Shown here in pieces: positions 56,717 to 64,000 of a stretch of 64,000 nt of DNA; position 1 is the stretch's first letter; every line of letters begins with the position of its first letter. Under the pieces are notes generated by a model. The model was given only the letters and a program-made list of their open reading frames with translations. It ran no database searches and was not told the origin of the DNA. The stretch spans positions 31,905,828 through 31,969,827 of the forward strand of contig NC_079876.1 of NCBI RefSeq assembly GCF_029227915.1, written 5' to 3'. Made by a program: the position numbers and the translations under genes. Origin of the DNA: Hydractinia symbiolongicarpus. Taxonomy: Eukaryota; Cnidaria; Hydrozoa; Anthoathecata; Hydractiniidae.

Positions 56717-56774
56717 CTGACAAACCGCTGGCCATTGCCACAAGGCCGACCAGAAAGCACAACATTACTGCTAA

Positions 56775-56847
56775 AGGCACTGCCCGGATTTGAACCGGGG
56801 ATCTCCTGTTTACTAGACAGGCGCTTTAACCGCTAAGCCACAGCGCC
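56775..56847 (-). tRNA. tRNA-Thr(AGT) unit 49
   Basis: Consensus copy. Confidence 0.97.
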
Positions 56848-56963
56848 TGCCTGTTGGGAGATTTTGAAAATCTCAATATCACACGTCTGAAATGCCGTTA
56901 AGGCTACTAACACACCGGGACGTGATACACTGTCACTCGGAAATTTTGGACATGAGTAGTAAC

Positions 56964-57034
56964 GCATTGGTGGTTCAGTGGTAGAATTCTCGCCTGCCAC
57001 GCGGGAGACCGGGGTTCGATTCCCCGCCAATGCA
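56964..57034 (+). tRNA. tRNA-Gly(GCC) unit 49
   Basis: Consensus copy. Confidence 0.97.
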
Positions 57035-57171
57035 TCGTGTTTTACCTACACCAGAAAATACACTCCGTAAAAAAGAAAGGAAGGAAAATAAATAAAAAAA
57101 CATAGCTGAGGAAAAGTGCTACGGGTGCTTGCATTCACCACCTCAAACCGCCCTGCTGGGCAGTGATAAAA

Positions 57172-57188
57172 TGCCCAGACCCGGGATT

Positions 57189-57239
<51 letters not shown>

Positions 57240-57244
57240 TCGGC
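57172..57244 (-). tRNA. tRNA-Phe(GAA) unit 50
   Basis: C69G: G4/G69 acceptor mismatch, private. Confidence 0.92.
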
Positions 57245-57324
57245 CATGATCAATTCTATCACATGGCAAAGGTCTGTACGTTGTGATAGACACTTGACCA
57301 GATCAAAAAGAATGTTTGAAGATT

Positions 57325-57406
57325 CGCTGCGAGTAGGGTTCGAACCTACGCGGGGAGATCCCATTAGATTTCAAGTCTAACGCCTTAACCACTCGGCCAT
57401 CGCAAC
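57325..57406 (-). tRNA. tRNA-Ser(TGA) unit 50
   Basis: Variable-arm change as in unit 47, plus C2U (U-G pair). Confidence 0.93.
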
Positions 57407-57480
57407 AGAAATTGCTGGGTAACCAGAATAATTCACCAGCTCACCGCTCAGGTGCCGAAGAGGACAAAAAGCCAACTAGT

Positions 57481-57552
57481 AGGGGACACCCGGGTTTGAA
57501 CCAGGGACCTCTCGATCTGCAGTCGAATGCTCTACCACTGAGCTATATCCCC
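57481..57552 (-). tRNA. tRNA-Cys(GCA) unit 50
   Basis: Consensus copy. Confidence 0.97.
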
Positions 57553-57628
57553 AGCCAAGGACGGAATCCACGCACAGGGTATATAACATCAACGCGTGAG
57601 AGAGCAACTTAACTTAAAAAATGTACAC

Positions 57629-57700
57629 TTCCCGCACCGGGAATCGAACCCGGGCCGCCTGGGTGAAAACCAGAAATCCTAACCACTAGACCATGCGGGA
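57629..57700 (-). tRNA. tRNA-Glu(TTC) unit 50
   Basis: Consensus copy. Confidence 0.97.
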
Positions 57701-57797
57701 CACATTCGCACCACTAAGTAATTTAGATGTCATGCTTTTTCTGACAATTTGAACTAGCTCTGTCTTTCTGTTCGTGTCAAAAACAGCTTTTTGCGTC

Positions 57798-57879
57798 CGC
57801 TGCGAGTAGGATTCGAACCTACGCGGGAAGATCCCATTTGATTTCTAGTCAAACGCCTTAACCACTCGGCCATCGCAGC
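57798..57879 (-). tRNA. tRNA-Ser(AGA) unit 50
   Basis: Consensus copy. Confidence 0.97.
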
Positions 57880-57937
57880 CTGACAAACCGCTGGCCATTG
57901 CCACAAGGCCGACCAGAAAGCACAACATTACTGCTAA

Positions 57938-58010
57938 AGGCACTGCCCGGATTTGAACCGGGGATCTCCTGTTTACTAGACAGGCGCTTTAACCGCTAAG
58001 CCACAGCGCC
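57938..58010 (-). tRNA. tRNA-Thr(AGT) unit 50
   Basis: Consensus copy. Confidence 0.97.
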
Positions 58011-58126
58011 TGCCTGTTGGGAGATTTTGAAAATCTCAATATCACACGTCTGAAATGCCGTTAAGGCTACTAACACACCGGGACGTGATACACTGTCACT
58101 CGGAAATTTTGGAAATGAGTAGTAAC

Positions 58127-58197
58127 GCATTGGTGGTTCAGTGGTAGAATTCTCGCCTGCCACGCGGGAGACCGGGGTTCGATTCCCCGCCAATGCA
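58127..58197 (+). tRNA. tRNA-Gly(GCC) unit 50
   Basis: Consensus copy. Confidence 0.97.
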
Positions 58198-58334
58198 TCG
58201 TGTTTTACCTACACCAGAAAATACCCTCCGTAAAAAAGAAAGGAAGGAAAATAAATAAAAAAACATAGCTGAGGAAAAGTGCTACGGCTGCTTGCATTCA
58301 CCACCTCAAACCGCCCTGCTGGGCAGTGATAAAA

Positions 58335-58407
58335 TGCCGAGACCCGGGATTGAACCAGGGACCTTCAGATCTTCATTCTGACGCTCTCCCAACTGAGCTA
58401 TCTCGGC
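58335..58407 (-). tRNA. tRNA-Phe(GAA) unit 51
   Basis: C32A in the anticodon loop, private. Confidence 0.93.
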
Positions 58408-58487
58408 CATGATCAATTCTATCACATGGCAAAGGTCTGTACGTTGTGATAGACACTTGACCAGATCAAAAAGAATGTTTGAAGATT

Positions 58488-58569
58488 CGCTGCGAGTAGG
58501 GTTCGAACCTACGCGGGAAGATCCCATTAGATTTCAAGTCTAACGCCTTAACCACTCGGCCATCGCAGC
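58488..58569 (-). tRNA. tRNA-Ser(TGA) unit 51
   Basis: Consensus copy. Confidence 0.97.
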
Positions 58570-58643
58570 AGAAATTGCTGGGTAACCAGAATAATTCACC
58601 AGCTCACCACTCAGGTGCCGAAGAGGACAAAAAGCCAACTAGT

Positions 58644-58715
58644 AGGGGACACCCGGGTTTGAACCAGGGACCTCTCGATCTGCAGTCGAATGCTCTACCA
58701 CTGAGCTATATCCCT
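58644..58715 (-). tRNA. tRNA-Cys(GCA) unit 51, G1A
   Basis: A1/C72 at the end of the acceptor stem (58715). Confidence 0.9.
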
Positions 58716-58791
58716 AGCCAAGGACGGAGTCCACGCACAGGGTATATAACATCAACGCGTGAAAGAGCAACTTAACTTAAAAAATGTACAC

Positions 58792-58863
58792 TTCCTGCAC
58801 CGGGAATCGAACCCGGGCCGCCTGGGTGAAAACCAGAAATCCTAACCACTAGACCATGCGGGA
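58792..58863 (-). tRNA. tRNA-Glu(TTC) unit 51
   Basis: G69A: C4/A69 (58796). Confidence 0.92.
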
Positions 58864-58960
58864 CACATTCACACCACTAAGTAATTTAGATGTCATGCTT
58901 TTTCTGACAATTTGAACTAGCTCTGTCTTTCTGTTCGTGTCAAAAACACCTTTTTGCGTC

Positions 58961-59042
58961 CGCTGCGAGTAGGATTCGAACCTACGCGGGAAGATCCCAT
59001 TTGATTTCTAGTCAAACGCCTTAACCACTCGGCCATCGCAGC
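58961..59042 (-). tRNA. tRNA-Ser(AGA) unit 51
   Basis: Consensus copy. Confidence 0.97.
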
Positions 59043-59100
59043 CTGACAAACCGCTGGCCATTGCCACAAGGCCGACCAGAAAGCACAACATTACTGCTAA

Positions 59101-59173
59101 AGGCACTGCCCGGATTTGAACCGGGGATCTCCTGTTTACTAGACAGGCGCTTTAACCGCTAAGCCACAGCGCC
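59101..59173 (-). tRNA. tRNA-Thr(AGT) unit 51
   Basis: Consensus copy. Confidence 0.97.
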
Positions 59174-59289
59174 TGCCTGTTGGGAGATTTTGAAAATCTC
59201 AATATCACACGTCTGAAATGCCGTTAAGGCTACTAACACACCGGGACGTGATACACTGTCACTCGGAAATTTTGGAAATGAGTAGTAAC

Positions 59290-59360
59290 GCATTGGTGGT
59301 TCAGTGGTAGAATTCTCGCCTGCCACGCGGGAGACCGGGGTTCGATTCCCCGCCAATGCA
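59290..59360 (+). tRNA. tRNA-Gly(GCC) unit 51
   Basis: Consensus copy. Confidence 0.97.
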
Positions 59361-59497
59361 TCGTGTTTTACCTACACCAGAAAATACCCTCCGTAAAAAA
59401 GAAAGGAAGGAAAATAAATAAAAAAACATAGCTGAGGAAAAGTGCTACGGCTGCTTGCATTCACCACCTCAAACCGCCCTGCTGGGCAGCGATAAAA

Positions 59498-59514
59498 TGC
59501 CGAGACCCGGGATT

Positions 59515-59565
<51 letters not shown>

Positions 59566-59570
59566 TCGGC
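59498..59570 (-). tRNA. tRNA-Phe(GAA) unit 52
   Basis: Majority G65 form. Confidence 0.97.
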
Positions 59571-59650
59571 CATGATCAATTCTATCACATGGCAAAGGTC
59601 TGTACGTTGTGATAGACACTTGACCAGATCAAAAAGAATGTTTGAAGATT

Positions 59651-59732
59651 CGCTGCGAGTAGGGTTCGAACCTACGCGGGAAGATCCCATTAGATTTCAA
59701 GTCTAACGCCTTAACCACTCGGCCATCGCAGC
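59651..59732 (-). tRNA. tRNA-Ser(TGA) unit 52
   Basis: Consensus copy. Confidence 0.97.
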
Positions 59733-59806
59733 AGAAATTGCTGGGTAACCAGAATAATTCACCAGCTCACCACTCAGGTGCCGAAGAGGACAAAAAGCCA
59801 ACTAGT

Positions 59807-59878
59807 AGGGGACACCCGGGTTTGAACCAGGGACCTCTCGATCTGCAGTCGAATGCTCTACCACTGAGCTATATCCCC
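59807..59878 (-). tRNA. tRNA-Cys(GCA) unit 52
   Basis: Consensus copy. Confidence 0.97.
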
Positions 59879-59954
59879 AGCCAAGGACGGAATCCACGCA
59901 CAGGGTATATAACATCAACGCGTGAGAGAGCAACTTAACTTAAAAAATGTACAC

Positions 59955-60026
59955 TTCCCGCACCGGGAATCGAACCCGGGCCGCCTGGGTGAAAACCAGA
60001 AATCCTAACCACTAGACCATGCGGGA
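59955..60026 (-). tRNA. tRNA-Glu(TTC) unit 52
   Basis: Consensus copy. Confidence 0.97.
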
Positions 60027-60123
60027 CACATTCGCACCACTAAGTAATTTAGATGTCATGCTTTTTCTGACAATTTGAACTAGCTCTGTCTTTCTGTTCG
60101 TGTCAAAAACACCTTTTTGCGTC

Positions 60124-60205
60124 GGCTGCGAGTAGGATTCGAACCTACGCGGGAAGATCCCATTTGATTTCTAGTCAAACGCCTTAACCACTCGGCCATC
60201 GCAGC
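60124..60205 (-). tRNA. tRNA-Ser(AGA) unit 52, discriminator G73C
   Basis: Discriminator C instead of G (plus 60124). G73 is a SerRS identity base in animals; otherwise consensus. Confidence 0.89.
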
Positions 60206-60263
60206 CTGACAAACCGCTGGCCATTGCCACAAGGCCGACCAGAAAGCACAACATTACTGCTAA

Positions 60264-60336
60264 AGGCACTGCCCGGATTTGAACCGGGGATCTCCTGTTT
60301 ACTAGACAGGCGCTTTAACCGCTAAGCCACAGCGCC
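60264..60336 (-). tRNA. tRNA-Thr(AGT) unit 52
   Basis: Consensus copy. Confidence 0.97.
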
Positions 60337-60452
60337 TGCCTGTTGGGAGATTTTGAAAATCTCAATATCACACGTCTGAAATGCCGTTAAGGCTACTAAC
60401 ACACCGGGACGTGATACACTGTCACTCGGAAATTTTGGAAATGAGTAGTAAC

Positions 60453-60523
60453 GCATTGGTGGTTCAGTGGTAGAGTTCTCGCCTGCCACGCGGGAGACCG
60501 GGGTTCGATTCCCCGCCAATGCA
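60453..60523 (+). tRNA. tRNA-Gly(GCC) unit 52
   Basis: A24G at 60475, as in unit 48. Confidence 0.95.
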
Positions 60524-60660
60524 TCGTGTTTTACCTACACCAGAAAATACCCTCCGTAAAAAAGAAAGGAAGGAAAATAAATAAAAAAACATAGCTGAGG
60601 AAAAGTGCTACGGTTGCTTGCATTCACCACCTCAAACCGCCCTGCTGGGCAGTGATAAAA

Positions 60661-60677
60661 TGCCGAGACCCGGGATT

Positions 60678-60728
<51 letters not shown>

Positions 60729-60733
60729 TCGGC
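60661..60733 (-). tRNA. tRNA-Phe(GAA) unit 53
   Basis: Majority G65 form. Confidence 0.97.
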
Positions 60734-60813
60734 CATGATCAATTCTATCACATGGCAAAGGTCTGTACGTTGTGATAGACACTTGACCAGATCAAAAAGA
60801 ATGTTTGAAGATT

Positions 60814-60895
60814 CGCTGCGAGTAGGGTTCGAACCTACGCGGGGAGATCCCATTAGATTTCAAGTCTAACGCCTTAACCACTCGGCCATCGCAGC
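60814..60895 (-). tRNA. tRNA-Ser(TGA) unit 53
   Basis: Variable-arm change as in unit 47. Confidence 0.94.
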
Positions 60896-60969
60896 AGAAA
60901 TTGCTGGGTAACCAGAATAATTCACCAGCTCACCACTCAGGTGCCGAAGAGGACAAAAAGCCAACTAGT

Positions 60970-61040
60970 AGGGGACACCCGGGTTTGAACCAGGGACCTC
61001 TCGATCTGCAGTCGAATGCTCTACCACTGAGCTATATCCC
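60970..61040 (-). tRNA. tRNA-Cys(GCA) unit 53, acceptor deletion
   Basis: Same lost G as unit 49; its recurrence argues against a sequencing error. Confidence 0.78.
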
Positions 61041-61116
61041 AGCCAAGGACGGAATCCACGCACAGGGTATATAACATCAACGCGTGAGAGAGCAACTTAA
61101 CTTAAAAAATGTACAC

Positions 61117-61188
61117 TTCCCGCACCGGGAATCGAACCCGGGCCGCCTGGGTGAAAACCAGAAATCCTAACCACTAGACCATGCGGGA
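61117..61188 (-). tRNA. tRNA-Glu(TTC) unit 53
   Basis: Consensus copy. Confidence 0.97.
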
Positions 61189-61285
61189 CACATTCGCACC
61201 ACTAAGTAATTTAGATGTCATGCTTTTTCTGACAATTTGAACTAGCTCTGTCTTTCTGTTCGTGTCAAAAACACCTTTTTGCGTC

Positions 61286-61367
61286 CGCTGCGAGTAGGAT
61301 TCGAACCTACGCGGGATGATCCCATTTGATTTCTAGTCAAACGCCTTAACCACTCGGCCATCGCAGC
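61286..61367 (-). tRNA. tRNA-Ser(AGA) unit 53
   Basis: Variable-arm loop change as in unit 49. Confidence 0.95.
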
Positions 61368-61425
61368 CTGACAAACCGCTGGCCATTGCCACAAGGCCGA
61401 CCAGAAAGCACAACATTACTGCTAA

Positions 61426-61498
61426 AGGCACTGCCCGGATTTGAACCGGGGATCTCCTGTTTACTAGACAGGCGCTTTAACCGCTAAGCCACAGCGCC
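61426..61498 (-). tRNA. tRNA-Thr(AGT) unit 53
   Basis: Consensus copy. Confidence 0.97.
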
Positions 61499-61614
61499 TG
61501 CCTGTTGGGAGATTTTGAAAATCTCAATATCACACGTCTGAAATGCCGTTAAGGCTACTAACACACCGGGACGTGATACACTGTCACTCGGAAATTTTGG
61601 AAATGAGTAGTAAC

Positions 61615-61685
61615 GCATTGGTGGTTCAGTGGTAGAATTCTCGCCTGCCACGCGGGAGACCGGGGTTCGATTCCCCGCCAATGCA
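61615..61685 (+). tRNA. tRNA-Gly(GCC) unit 53
   Basis: Consensus copy. Confidence 0.97.
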
Positions 61686-61822
61686 TCGTGTTTTACCTAC
61701 ACCAGAAAATACACTCCGTAAAAAAGAAAGGAAGGAAAATAAATAAAAAAACATAGCTGAGGAAAAGTGCTACGGGTGCTTGCATTCACCACCTCAAACC
61801 GCCCTGCTGGGCAGTGATAAAA

Positions 61823-61839
61823 TGCCGAGACCCGGGATT

Positions 61840-61890
<51 letters not shown>

Positions 61891-61895
61891 TCGGC
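61823..61895 (-). tRNA. tRNA-Phe(GAA) unit 54
   Basis: Majority G65 form. Confidence 0.97.
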
Positions 61896-61975
61896 CATGA
61901 TCAATTCTATCACATGGCAAAGGTCTGTACGTTGTGATAGACACTTGACCAGATCAAAAAGAATGTTTGAAGATT

Positions 61976-62057
61976 CGCTGCGAGTAGGGTTCGAACCTAC
62001 GCGGGGAGATCCCATTAGATTTCAAGTCTAACGCCTTAACCACTCGGCCATCGCAGC
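61976..62057 (-). tRNA. tRNA-Ser(TGA) unit 54
   Basis: Variable-arm change as in unit 47. Confidence 0.94.
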
Positions 62058-62131
62058 AGAAATTGCTGGGTAACCAGAATAATTCACCAGCTCACCGCTC
62101 AGGTGCCGAAGAGGACAAAAAGCCAACTAGT

Positions 62132-62203
62132 AGGGGACACCCGGGTTTGAACCAGGGACCTCTCGATCTGCAGTCGAATGCTCTACCACTGAGCTATATC
62201 CCC
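62132..62203 (-). tRNA. tRNA-Cys(GCA) unit 54
   Basis: Consensus copy. Confidence 0.97.
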
Positions 62204-62279
62204 AGCCAAGGACGGAATCCACGCACAGGGTATATAACATCAACGCGTGAGAGAGCAACTTAACTTAAAAAATGTACAC

Positions 62280-62351
62280 TTCCCGCACCGGGAATCGAAC
62301 CCGGGCCGCCTGGGTGAAAACCAGAAATCCTAACCACTAGACCATGCGGGA
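62280..62351 (-). tRNA. tRNA-Glu(TTC) unit 54
   Basis: Consensus copy. Confidence 0.97.
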
Positions 62352-62448
62352 CACATTCGCACCACTAAGTAATTTAGATGTCATGCTTTTTCTGACAATT
62401 TGAACTAGCTCTGTCTTTCTGTTCGTGTCAAAAACACCTTTTTGCGTC

Positions 62449-62530
62449 CGCTGCGAGTAGGATTCGAACCTACGCGGGAAGATCCCATTTGATTTCTAGT
62501 CAAACGCCTTAACCACTCGGCCATCGCAGC
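62449..62530 (-). tRNA. tRNA-Ser(AGA) unit 54
   Basis: Consensus copy. Confidence 0.97.
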
Positions 62531-62588
62531 CTGACAAACCGCTGGCCATTGCCACAAGGCCGACCAGAAAGCACAACATTACTGCTAA

Positions 62589-62661
62589 AGGCACTGCCCG
62601 GATTTGAACCGGGGATCTCCTGTTTACTAGACAGGCGCTTTAACCAGTAAGCCACAGCGCC
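62589..62661 (-). tRNA. tRNA-Thr(AGT) unit 54
   Basis: Two adjacent D-loop changes, G15C and C16U; G15 normally pairs with base 48. Confidence 0.9.
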
Positions 62662-62777
62662 TGCCTGTTGGGAGATTTTGAAAATCTCAATATCACACGT
62701 CTGAAATGCCGTTAAGGCTACTAACACACCGGGACGTGATACACTGTCACTCGGAAATTTTGGAAATGAGTAGTAAC

Positions 62778-62848
62778 GCATTGGTGGTTCAGTGGTAGAA
62801 TTCTCGCCTGCCACGCGGGAGACCGGGGTTCGATTCCCCGCCAATGCA
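62778..62848 (+). tRNA. tRNA-Gly(GCC) unit 54
   Basis: Consensus copy. Confidence 0.97.
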
Positions 62849-62985
62849 TCGTGTTTTACCTACACCAGAAAATACCCTCCGTAAAAAAGAAAGGAAGGAA
62901 AATAAATAAAAAAACATAGCTGAGGAAAAGTGCTACGGCTGCTTGCATTCACCACCTCAAACCGCCCTGCTGGGCAGTGATAAAA

Positions 62986-63002
62986 TGCCGAGACCCGGGA
63001 TT

Positions 63003-63053
<51 letters not shown>

Positions 63054-63058
63054 TCGGC
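62986..63058 (-). tRNA. tRNA-Phe(GAA) unit 55
   Basis: Majority G65 form. Confidence 0.97.
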
Positions 63059-63138
63059 CATGATCAATTCTATCACATGGCAAAGGTCTGTACGTTGTGA
63101 TAGACACTTGACCAGATCAAAAAGAATGTTTGAAGATT

Positions 63139-63220
63139 CGCTGCGAGTAGGGTTCGAACCTACGCGGGAAGATCCCATTAGATTTCAAGTCTAACGCCTT
63201 AACCACTCGGCCATCGCAGC
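63139..63220 (-). tRNA. tRNA-Ser(TGA) unit 55
   Basis: Consensus copy. Confidence 0.97.
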
Positions 63221-63294
63221 AGAAATTGCTGGGTAACCAGAATAATTCACCAGCTCACCACTCAGGTGCCGAAGAGGACAAAAAGCCAACTAGT

Positions 63295-63366
63295 AGGGGA
63301 CACCCGGGTTTGAACCAGGGACCTCTCGATCTGCAGTCGAATGCTCTACCACTGAGCTATATCCCT
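63295..63366 (-). tRNA. tRNA-Cys(GCA) unit 55, G1A
   Basis: A1/C72, inherited with unit 51's version. Confidence 0.9.
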
Positions 63367-63442
63367 AGCCAAGGACGGAATCCACGCACAGGGTATATAA
63401 CATCAACGCGTGAAAGAGCAACTTAACTTAAAAAATGTACAC

Positions 63443-63514
63443 TTCCTGCACCGGGAATCGAACCCGGGCCGCCTGGGTGAAAACCAGAAATCCTAACCAC
63501 TAGACCATGCGGGA
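63443..63514 (-). tRNA. tRNA-Glu(TTC) unit 55
   Basis: G69A: C4/A69, as in unit 51. Confidence 0.92.
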
Positions 63515-63611
63515 CACATTCACACCACTAAGTAATTTAGATGTCATGCTTTTTCTGACAATTTGAACTAGCTCTGTCTTTCTGTTCGTGTCAAAAACAC
63601 CTTTTTGCGTC

Positions 63612-63693
63612 CGCTGCGAGTAGGATTCGAACCTACGCGGGAAGATCCCATTTGATTTCTAGTCAAACGCCTTAACCACTCGGCCATCGCAGC
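63612..63693 (-). tRNA. tRNA-Ser(AGA) unit 55
   Basis: Consensus copy. Confidence 0.97.
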
Positions 63694-63751
63694 CTGACAA
63701 ACCGCTGGCCATTGCCACAAGGCCGACCAGAAAGCACAACATTACTGCTAA

Positions 63752-63824
63752 AGGCACTGCCCGGATTTGAACCGGGGATCTCCTGTTTACTAGACAGGCG
63801 CTTTAACCGCTAAGCCACAGCGCC
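63752..63824 (-). tRNA. tRNA-Thr(AGT) unit 55
   Basis: Consensus copy. Confidence 0.97.
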
Positions 63825-63940
63825 TGCCTGTTGGGAGATTTTGAAAATCTCAATATCACACGTCTGAAATGCCGTTAAGGCTACTAACACACCGGGACGT
63901 GATACACTGTCACTCGGAAATTTTGGAAATGAGTAGTAAC

Positions 63941-64000
63941 GCATTGGTGGTTCAGTGGTAGAATTCTCGCCTGCCACGCGGGAGACCGGGGTTCGATTCC
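63941..64000 (+). tRNA. tRNA-Gly(GCC) unit 55, cut by window end
   Basis: First 60 of 71 nt, consensus so far; the last 11 nt lie outside. Confidence 0.94.

Larger units (their letters stand above)
55824..60474. repeat. Four-unit higher-order repeat, first copy
   Basis: A 4,651-bp segment repeated directly from 60475. Shared markers in order: Gly A24G, a spacer T near 55963, Ser(TGA) arm change, Cys acceptor deletion, Ser(AGA) arm change near 56666, spacer changes near 57062 and 57125, second Ser(TGA) arm change, spacer G near 57446, Cys G1A (58715), Glu G69A (58796). Limits are set by the first shared marker and may be a little wider. Confidence 0.85.
1..64000. repeat. Tandem array, 55 copies of a 1,163-bp seven-tRNA unit
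   Basis: The same order of seven tRNA genes recurs every 1,163 bp from end to end. Seven units deviate by one base: -1 in units 4, 9, 24, 46, 49 and 53 and +1 in unit 19, a net of -5 over 55 units. Genes occupy 525 bp of each unit and spacers 638 bp; the longest spacer is 137 bp. Copies differ by only a few substitutions each, and neighbours share variants, which is the mark of unequal exchange and gene conversion. Comparable tandem tRNA units are known from Xenopus laevis (a 3.18-kb unit with other tRNAs) and Entamoeba, but this gene set does not match the ones I remember. Copy number in such an array can be misjudged by assembly. Confidence 0.98.
60475..64000. repeat. Four-unit higher-order repeat, second copy (cut by window end)
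   Basis: Matches 55824 onward at a constant offset of 4,651 bp; the fourth unit lies outside the window. At least eight single-base differences separate the copies. Confidence 0.85.

Noticed and set aside
160-63426. Recurring short reading frames of 65, 66, 73 and 84 codons, and two of 111 codons near 26460 and 62509
   Set aside because: They run through or antisense to tRNA genes and repeat only because the DNA repeats. Single-base changes in a tRNA D loop create or abolish them. Such peptides are typical spurious database entries from tRNA genes.
1-64000. CRISPR array or simple satellite
   Set aside because: The unit is 1,163 bp, not a short direct repeat with unique spacers, and 45 percent of it is foldable tRNA genes with conserved identity bases.
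1-64000. Bacterial or phage tRNA island
   Set aside because: No gene encodes CCA, Ser and Thr use A34 anticodons, and T-run terminators are of Pol III type.
1-64000. tRNA-derived SINE amplification
   Set aside because: Seven different complete tRNAs with full cloverleaf pairing recur in fixed order; there is no fused tail, A-tailed body or target-site duplication.
1-64000. tRNA introns
   Set aside because: Every gene has the anticodon loop continuous with its stem and a standard length.
1-64000. Higher-order repeat across the whole window
   Set aside because: Shared markers define local blocks of one, three and four units; I found no single multi-unit period that holds throughout.

Overview
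The window is one uninterrupted tandem array of transfer RNA genes. A 1,163-bp unit is repeated head to tail 55 times and fills all 64 kb; both ends of the window cut through a tRNA-Gly gene, so the array extends beyond it on both sides. Each unit holds seven intronless tRNA genes in a fixed order. Six lie on the minus strand, in plus-strand order Phe(GAA), Ser(TGA), Cys(GCA), Glu(TTC), Ser(AGA), Thr(AGT). The seventh, Gly(GCC), lies on the plus strand. That gives 384 complete tRNA genes and two truncated Gly genes. I see no protein-coding gene: every recurring short reading frame is a shadow across tRNA genes.

The genes are eukaryotic. None encodes the 3' CCA, all have A/B-box internal promoters, most have a short T run just downstream (RNA polymerase III terminator), and Ser and Thr are read with A34 anticodons that need conversion to inosine. 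The tRNA bodies look like those of an animal. From memory, the Ser, Cys, Phe and Thr sequences resemble invertebrate more than vertebrate consensus genes, so an invertebrate is my best guess, with low confidence on the clade.

Layout of a unit, using offsets of the first copy: Phe 189-261, Ser(TGA) 342-423, Cys 498-569, Glu 646-717, Ser(AGA) 815-896, Thr 955-1027 (all minus), then Gly 1144-1214 (plus). Spacers are 80, 74, 76, 97, 58, 116 and 137 bp, so no stretch longer than 137 bp lacks a gene. Thr and Gly diverge from a 116-bp spacer with a near-perfect palindrome; Gly and the next Phe converge on a 137-bp spacer with an A-rich tract. The 58-bp Thr/Ser(AGA) spacer has no T4 terminator, so these two may be co-transcribed.

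Units differ by scattered single-base changes and a few 1-bp indels; no unit has lost or gained a gene. Shared variants mark local history: a 3-unit duplication (units 6-8 = 9-11), a 4-unit higher-order repeat of 4,651 bp at the right end (units 49-52 = 53-55 onward), adjacent twins (14/15, 22/23), and a block with a distinctive Ser(TGA) variable arm (units 35-41). The most striking single copies are a Gly body with anticodon GAC (valine) in unit 43 and a Phe body with anticodon AAA in unit 47. Others have changed discriminator bases, a changed B box, broken acceptor stems or a lost terminator. In the feature list, unit numbers 1-55 run left to right; 'consensus copy' means I saw no difference from the majority sequence of that gene.
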